8,401 nt of DNA from CAYQEC01 sp964569015 (GTDB lineage: Bacteria; Actinomycetota; Acidimicrobiia; Spongiisociales; UBA5794). Made by a program: the position numbers and the translations under genes. This document shows, in pieces, positions 4,729 through 8,401 of the stretch; position 1 is the stretch's first letter; each line of letters opens with the position of its first letter. Below the pieces are notes generated by a model that saw only the letters and a list, made by a program, of their open reading frames with translations, did no database searches and was not told the origin of the DNA. The stretch is from contig CAZMSN010000068.1 in NCBI GenBank assembly GCA_964569015.1, positions 1-8,401 of the forward strand, written 5' to 3'.

Positions 4729-7401
4729 TCATGTCACGTCGATGGGTCCGGCGTGGCTGAATCTCGCGGCGCGGCGGTGGACGTGCCGGTCGTGCTTGTG
4801 CCTCGCCCCTACCGGCTCGCCGAGGTGGCTGGCCGCGTAGAAGCGCCCCTTGGCGAACTCGACGATCGCCAGGTAGCCGACGATCAGCCCGGCGAGGATG
4901 GCGAAGAAGCTGGCCGGGAGCGGCGTGAACCCGAGGGCGTTGGCGAGCGGCGTGAAGGGGAGGGCGGCCCCGATGGCGGCCATGGTCACGGTGGTGGCGA
5001 GCACGGGGGTGCTGGGACGGCTGCGCATGAAGGGGATCCGGCGGGTGCGGATGACGAACACGATGAGGGTCTGGGTGGCGAGCGACTCGATGAACCAACC
5101 GGTGCGGAACTCGGTGGCGCTCGCATGGAGCACTTGGAGCAGGATGGCGAACGTTGCGAAGTCGAAGATCGAGCTCAGCGGCCCGAAGACGCTCATGAAG
5201 CGGCGGATGAAGCGGATGTCCCACTGGGCGGGCCGGCCCAGTTGCTCCTCGTCAACCCGGTCGGTGGGGATCGTCATCTGGCCGACGTCGTAGAGGAGGT
5301 TGTTGAGGAGGATCTGGGAGGGGAGCATCGGCAGGAACTTCAGGAACAGCGAGGCTCCGGCAGCCGAGAACATGTTCCCGAAGTTGGACGACGTCGCCAT
5401 CAACACGTACTTGACGGTGTTGGCGAAGATGCGCCGCCCCTCGACGACACCGTCAGCGAGGACTCCGAGGTCGTTCTCGAGGAGCAGGATGTCGGCGGCG
5501 TCCTTGGCCACGTCGGTGGCGCTGTCGACGGAGATGCCCACGTCGGCGTGATGCAGGGCGACGGCGTCGTTGACCCCGTCGCCGAGGAACGCGACGTCCG
5601 ATCCCGATGCCCGCTGCACCGACACGATGCGGGACTTCTGCTCGGGCCCGATCCGGGCGAAGACCGTGGTGCCGGGGATGGCGGCGACGAGCTGCTCGTC
5701 GTCGAGGGCGTCCACCTCATCGCCGGTGAGGGTGCCGGCCACGGCGAGCCCCAGTCGCTCACAAACGGTGCGGGCGACCCGGTCGCTGTCACCGGTGATG
5801 ACCTTGACCTCGATCCCGAGACCGGCCAGGCGGCGCAGCGAGTCGGCCGCCGAGGCCTTGGGTGGATCGGAGAACACGAGGAATCCGATGAATTCGAGGT
5901 CGTGCTCGTCCGCCGGCTGCGGGTCGGTCATGCTTTCGGCGCGGCGGCGGGCGACGGCGATCACCCGGGCGCCGTCGTCGAACAGGCGTTGCAGCGTCGC
6001 TTCCGCCGCGGCCGGTTGCTGCCGGCATGACGCCAGGACTCGCTCCGGCTCTCCCTTGGTGACGAGCCAGCGGGCCCCGTCGGGATCGTCGGCGACCACC
6101 GAGGCGAGGCGACGGGTGTGGTCGAACGGGGCCGTGCCCAGGCGCTGCCACTGAAGGGCGGCCGCGGAGCCGCCGGCGACGACCGGGTCCGAGCCGGTCG
6201 CCGCATCCCAGAGGGCCATGTCGATCTGGTTGCCGCTGACCGCGACGCCCTGATCGAGGATCGCCTCGTCGCACACGAGGGCGTGGAGGAAGGCATCCGG
6301 TGACGACGCCCCTTCGGCGTCGATCGCCGCCTGGAAGGCGATGTGCCCTTCGGTGAGGGTGCCGGTCTTGTCGGTGAACAGCGTGGTGATGTTCCCGAGG
6401 TCCTCGATGCTCACCAGGCGCTTCACCAGCACCTTCCGATGGCTCAGCCGGCGCGACCCGGTCGACAGGCTCACGGTGACGATGGCAGGGAGGAGCTGCG
6501 GGGTCAGGCCGATGGCGATGGCGAGCGAGAAGAGGAGGGCGTCGAGGAACGGACGGTGCAACACGAGGTTGGCGATGAAGATCCCGCTGGTCAGGACCGC
6601 AGCCACCTTGACCAGGAAGAGCGAGAATCGTTGGAGCCCCACCTGGAAGGCGGTCTGGGGTGGCCGGTCGCTCAGACCGAGGGCGATCTTCCCAAAGGCG
6701 GTGGCGGTGCCGGTGCCGGTCACCACGCCGCGTCCGGTGCCCTGGTGGACGACGGTCCCCATGGACAGGCAGTTCGGCGGCTGTGTGGTCGACGCCTCCG
6801 CCAGGGGGTCCGTCGTCTTCGGCGCCGGCGCCGGCTCGCCGGTCAAGACCGCCTCGTCGCACTCGAGTTCGTCGACCTCGATGAGCCTCATGTCGGCGGG
6901 GACCAGGTCGCCCATCGTGAGGAAGGCGATGTCGCCGGGGACCAGCTCGACGACATCGACCAGCGTCGGGTTGCCGTCCCGGAGAAGGGTCGCCTGGTGC
7001 CGGATCCGGGAATGCAGCGCCTCCACCGCCTGCTCGGAGCGGTACTCGTTGAAGAAGCCCAGCCCGACCGAGACGGTGACGATCACCATGATGATCACGG
7101 CGTCGGTCAGGTCGCTCGTTGCTCCTGAGACCGCCGCCGCCCCCAGCAGGAGGAGCAGCAGCGGGTTCCGGAGTTGGCGGGCGAGCACCGGCAGCGGGCG
7201 GGCACCGTGGCTGCGGAGGGCGTTCGGACCCGAGATCTCCAGTCGCCGGGCCGCCTCATCGGAGGTGAGCCCTTCGGCGCTCGAATCGAGCAGGTCGAGA
7301 ACAGCGGTGACGTCGAGCGATGCGGCACGGGCGACGTCGAGACCGGAGGCAGGCGGTGTCTCGTTCGGAGACGAGGCGTCGGTCGAGAACGACCCGCTCA
7401 C
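4729..7401 (-). CDS. P-type cation-transporting ATPase, magnesium (MgtA/MgtB, P3B) type
   Basis: This 890-residue pump closely follows MgtA in length and order. It has a cytosolic N-terminus (1-77), TM1-2 (about 78-118), an actuator domain with LTGEP (186-190), TM3-4 (about 262-308), the phosphorylation motif DKTGTLT (344-350, Asp344), an N domain with FDHTRR and KGEPE, ITGDSD (535-540) and GDGVND (607-612), then six C-terminal segments. SSNFGN (671-676), LLYDVGQMTIPTDRVDEEQL (702-721) and GPLSSIFDF (740-748) match MgtA's C-terminal half, pointing to Mg2+ or a related divalent cation. TM4 reads GLTPQLLP (298-305), with Gln302 where E. coli MgtA has Glu. The C-terminal tail is His-rich. The GTG at 7401 overlaps the upstream stop as GTGA and has GGAG 7 nt upstream. 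The frame stays open further upstream to 8049, but that stretch is a shadow of the transporter gene. Substrate and direction remain uncertain, so no gene symbol is given. Confidence 0.9.
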   Translation of the reverse strand: MSGSFSTDASSPNETPPASGLDVARAASLDVTAVLDLLDSSAEGLTSDEAARRLEISGPNALRSHGARPLPVLARQLRNPLLLLLLGAAAVSGATSDLTDAVIIMVIVTVSVGLGFFNEYRSEQAVEALHSRIRHQATLLRDGNPTLVDVVELVPGDIAFLTMGDLVPADMRLIEVDELECDEAVLTGEPAPAPKTTDPLAEASTTQPPNCLSMGTVVHQGTGRGVVTGTGTATAFGKIALGLSDRPPQTAFQVGLQRFSLFLVKVAAVLTSGIFIANLVLHRPFLDALLFSLAIAIGLTPQLLPAIVTVSLSTGSRRLSHRKVLVKRLVSIEDLGNITTLFTDKTGTLTEGHIAFQAAIDAEGASSPDAFLHALVCDEAILDQGVAVSGNQIDMALWDAATGSDPVVAGGSAAALQWQRLGTAPFDHTRRLASVVADDPDGARWLVTKGEPERVLASCRQQPAAAEATLQRLFDDGARVIAVARRRAESMTDPQPADEHDLEFIGFLVFSDPPKASAADSLRRLAGLGIEVKVITGDSDRVARTVCERLGLAVAGTLTGDEVDALDDEQLVAAIPGTTVFARIGPEQKSRIVSVQRASGSDVAFLGDGVNDAVALHHADVGISVDSATDVAKDAADILLLENDLGVLADGVVEGRRIFANTVKYVLMATSSNFGNMFSAAGASLFLKFLPMLPSQILLNNLLYDVGQMTIPTDRVDEEQLGRPAQWDIRFIRRFMSVFGPLSSIFDFATFAILLQVLHASATEFRTGWFIESLATQTLIVFVIRTRRIPFMRSRPSTPVLATTVTMAAIGAALPFTPLANALGFTPLPASFFAILAGLIVGYLAIVEFAKGRFYAASHLGEPVGARHKHDRHVHRRAARFSHAGPIDVT

Positions 7402-8087
7402 ACCACCGCTCCGAAGGCCTTCCCGATGAGGGCGGTGACCGCCATGGCGAGGGCGCCCCAGAACATGACCCGGGTGGTGGCCCGCCCGACCGGGGCGCCG
7501 CCCACCCGGGCCCCGGCCACGCCGAGCAGTGCCAGGGCGACGAGGGAAGCGGCCGCCACGATCCACACCCGCCCGGCGTCGGAGGCGACGGCGGCGGCGA
7601 CGAGGGGGAGTGCCGCTCCCACCGCAAAGGTGGCCGCCGAGGTCAGGGCGGCCTGAACCGGGCGGGCCGTGATCGCTTCGGAGATCCCCAACTCGTCGCG
7701 GGCGTGGGCGGCCAGCGCGTCGTGCGCCATGAGCTGCTCGGCCACCTGCCCGGCGAGGTCGGGGTCGAGGCCACGCTCCACATAGATCCCGGCGAGCTCG
7801 TCGAGCTCGCCTTCCGGGTCCTCGGCCAGTTCCCGGCGCTCCCGACCGAGATCGGCGGCCTCGGTGTCGGCCTGGGAGCTCACCGAGACGTATTCCCCGG
7901 CCGCCATCGACATCGCCCCTGCCACGAGGCCCGCGACCCCTGCGATGAGCACGGCGCTCCGTCCCGCGGCGGCGGTGGACACGCCGATCACGAGGCTCGC
8001 CGTGGACACGATCCCGTCGTTGGCGCCGAGCACCGCAGCCCGTAGCCATCCGATGCGGTGGATCATGTGGTTCTCGGGGTGTGTCAC
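7398..8087 (-). CDS. VIT1/CCC1-family Fe2+/Mn2+ transporter
   Basis: This protein of 229 residues from the chosen GTG probably moves Fe2+ or Mn2+ out of the cytosol. It has the five-helix VIT layout: TM1 opens with LGANDGIVSTASLVIGV (20-36), TM2 carries GAMSMAAGEYVS (57-68), a cytosolic helical domain spans about 72-145, and three C-terminal helices lie near 147-165, 172-190 and 202-225. Asp24 and Met61 align with the transport-path Asp and Met of plant VIT1. The cytosolic domain has Glu83, Glu86, Glu94, Glu97 and Glu132, with the E-x2-E-x7-E-x2-E spacing of the known metal-binding domain. His128 replaces its usual Met. The start was chosen because the family typically begins near HPENH and a TAGCGT box lies 7 nt upstream. 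Alternatives are ATG 8066, GTG 8096 and GTG 8168. The stop overlaps the ATPase start, implying coupled expression. Confidence 0.88.
   Translation of the reverse strand: MTHPENHMIHRIGWLRAAVLGANDGIVSTASLVIGVSTAAAGRSAVLIAGVAGLVAGAMSMAAGEYVSVSSQADTEAADLGRERRELAEDPEGELDELAGIYVERGLDPDLAGQVAEQLMAHDALAAHARDELGISEAITARPVQAALTSAATFAVGAALPLVAAAVASDAGRVWIVAAASLVALALLGVAGARVGGAPVGRATTRVMFWGALAMAVTALIGKAFGAVV
7409..7412 (-). promoter_or_regulatory. Ribosome binding site fixing the GTG start of the P-type ATPase
   Basis: The minus strand has GGAG with a 7-nt spacer before GTG at 7401, inside the last codons of the VIT1 gene. With the GTGA stop/start overlap (7401-7398) it supports translational coupling and an 890-residue ATPase rather than the much longer open frame. 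Confidence 0.6.
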
Positions 8088-8089
8088 AC
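8079..8089. repeat. Perfect dyad GTGTG-T-CACAC over the VIT1 start codon
   Basis: GTGTG (8079-8083) and CACAC (8085-8089) form a perfect 11-bp dyad with a 1-bp centre. It covers the proposed GTG start and the predicted transcription start, a position where a bound repressor would block transcription. It does not look like the known IdeR/DtxR-type iron box. The similar dyad at 2110-2122 has a 3-bp spacer instead. The role is speculative. Confidence 0.25.
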
Positions 8090-8094
8090 GGTGC

Positions 8095-8100
8095 ACGCTA
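8095..8100 (-). promoter_or_regulatory. Candidate -10 box giving a near-leaderless VIT1-ATPase transcript
   Basis: The minus strand reads TAGCGT (TANNNT) 7 nt before the GTG at 8087. Transcription would then begin at or next to the start codon, the arrangement of leaderless mRNAs common in actinobacteria, and this fits the lack of a Shine-Dalgarno sequence there. With a 17-bp spacer the -35 position reads TTCGCG (8123-8118), a poor match. Confidence 0.42.
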
Positions 8101-8140
8101 CACGCAGGTCCCTTGCTCGCGAACGGGTCGGCGAGCGTCG

Positions 8141-8154
8141 GCGCCCCGAGGCGC
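8141..8154 (-). terminator. Weak stem-loop after the LacI-family gene
   Basis: GCGCC (8141-8145) and GGCGC (8150-8154) make a 5-bp GC stem with a 4-nt loop, 11 nt past the repressor's stop codon. No T run follows on the minus strand. It could attenuate read-through into the VIT1 gene, but such short GC stems are frequent in this sequence. Confidence 0.2.
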
Positions 8155-8164
8155 GCCGCCCGAA

Positions 8165-8401
8165 TCACCCGGACTGCCGCACCACCAGTGAGACGTCGAT
8201 GATCTCGCGATGTGGTGGGGCGGAAGGGTCTTGGCGCATCCCCATCAGCATCTCCACGGCACGGGTGCCCATCTGCTCCCGATCGATCCTCACCGTGGTC
8301 AAGGCGGGCCGCACGAGCGCGCTCACCGAAACGTCGTCGACCCCGATCACCGCCACGTCGTCGGGCACCGTCCTCCCTGCGTCTTCGAGGGCCCGCATGG
8401 C
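8165..8401 (-). CDS. LacI-family transcriptional regulator, C-terminal fragment (cut by window edge)
   Basis: Only the last 78 residues are present; the helix-turn-helix and most of the effector-binding core lie beyond base 8401. The visible part is typical of the periplasmic-binding-protein-like domain of LacI/GalR repressors: VPDDVAVIGVDD near the start, then RPALTTVRIDREQMG and AVEMLMG. It ends with the usual final strand (VSLVVRQSG). Such proteins bind a sugar or nucleoside and release DNA. The open frame continues past the in-frame ATG at 8398, so that ATG is internal. Its stop codon overlaps a possible GTG (8168) in frame with the VIT1 gene, but a separate promoter for VIT1 seems likelier. 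A carbohydrate effector would fit the glucoamylase gene further downstream. That link is inference. Confidence 0.85.
   Translation of the reverse strand, partial: AMRALEDAGRTVPDDVAVIGVDDVSVSALVRPALTTVRIDREQMGTRAVEMLMGMRQDPSAPPHREIIDVSLVVRQSG

Noticed and set aside
2110..6030. Plus-strand open frame of 1306 codons
   Set aside because: Its codons are exactly aligned with the antisense of the GH15 and ATPase codons, so a stop needs a TTA, CTA or TCA codon in those genes, and these are rare at this GC. It ends precisely opposite a TCA Ser codon of the ATPase (6028-6030). The translation is Gly/Arg/Asp/Pro-rich with no domain, and the opposite strand encodes complete conserved proteins.
6341..7429. 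Plus-strand open frames opposite the first third of the ATPase gene
   Set aside because: They are Ser/Arg- or Gly/Asp-rich shadows without motifs, opposite strongly conserved ATPase domains.
7402..8049. N-terminal extension of the P-type ATPase by about 216 residues
   Set aside because: The extension is Arg/Gly-rich low-complexity sequence that lies inside the VIT1 gene in another frame. The GTG at 7401 has a ribosome site and gives the usual family length.

Overview
This is a GC-rich bacterial segment in which all six recognisable genes lie on the minus strand. The right edge is therefore upstream and the left edge downstream. Very high GC at third codon positions, GTG starts, TANNNT-type -10 boxes with little recognisable -35, at least one probable leaderless start, and the complete lack of TTA, CTA and TCA codons in the glucoamylase gene suggest an actinobacterium, perhaps a deep-branching one. 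Genus or family cannot be read from this sequence alone. No RNA gene, CRISPR array, insertion sequence or phage gene was seen.

Layout from upstream to downstream on the minus strand: (1) 8401-8165, the C-terminal end of a LacI-family sugar-responsive repressor, cut by the window edge. (2) 8087-7398, a VIT1/CCC1-family Fe2+/Mn2+ transporter, probably translated from a near-leaderless GTG. (3) 7401-4729, an 890-residue P-type ATPase of the magnesium (MgtA) type, overlapping gene 2 by four bases (GTGA) and so translationally coupled to it. (4) 4620-2269, a 783-residue GH15 glucoamylase/glucodextranase-type enzyme with no signal peptide. (5) 2039-1143, a membrane protein of unknown function with about eight transmembrane segments, ending in a 12-bp stem-loop. 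(6) 1025-87, an NAD-dependent L-lactate dehydrogenase with a strong ribosome site, its own promoter region and a terminator hairpin directly after its stop codon.

Two themes can be inferred. Genes 2 and 3 look like a divalent-metal homeostasis module: a VIT1 carrier with an intact cytosolic metal-binding domain, coupled to an MgtA-like pump. The pump has Gln where MgtA has Glu in the TM4 ion-binding motif, and it carries a His-rich C-terminal tail. Genes 4 and 6, with the LacI-type regulator, fit carbohydrate metabolism: intracellular alpha-glucan hydrolysis to glucose and pyruvate/lactate interconversion. They are not clearly one operon, because gene gaps of 108 to 229 bases and a stop-codon hairpin separate them.

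The longest open frame in the window is a 1306-codon plus-strand frame at 2110-6030. It is a codon-aligned antisense shadow of genes 3 and 4 and is not treated as a gene. No clearly new system is evident. The points most worth a second look are the coupled VIT1/P-type ATPase pair, the TM4 substitution, and the uncharacterised membrane protein.
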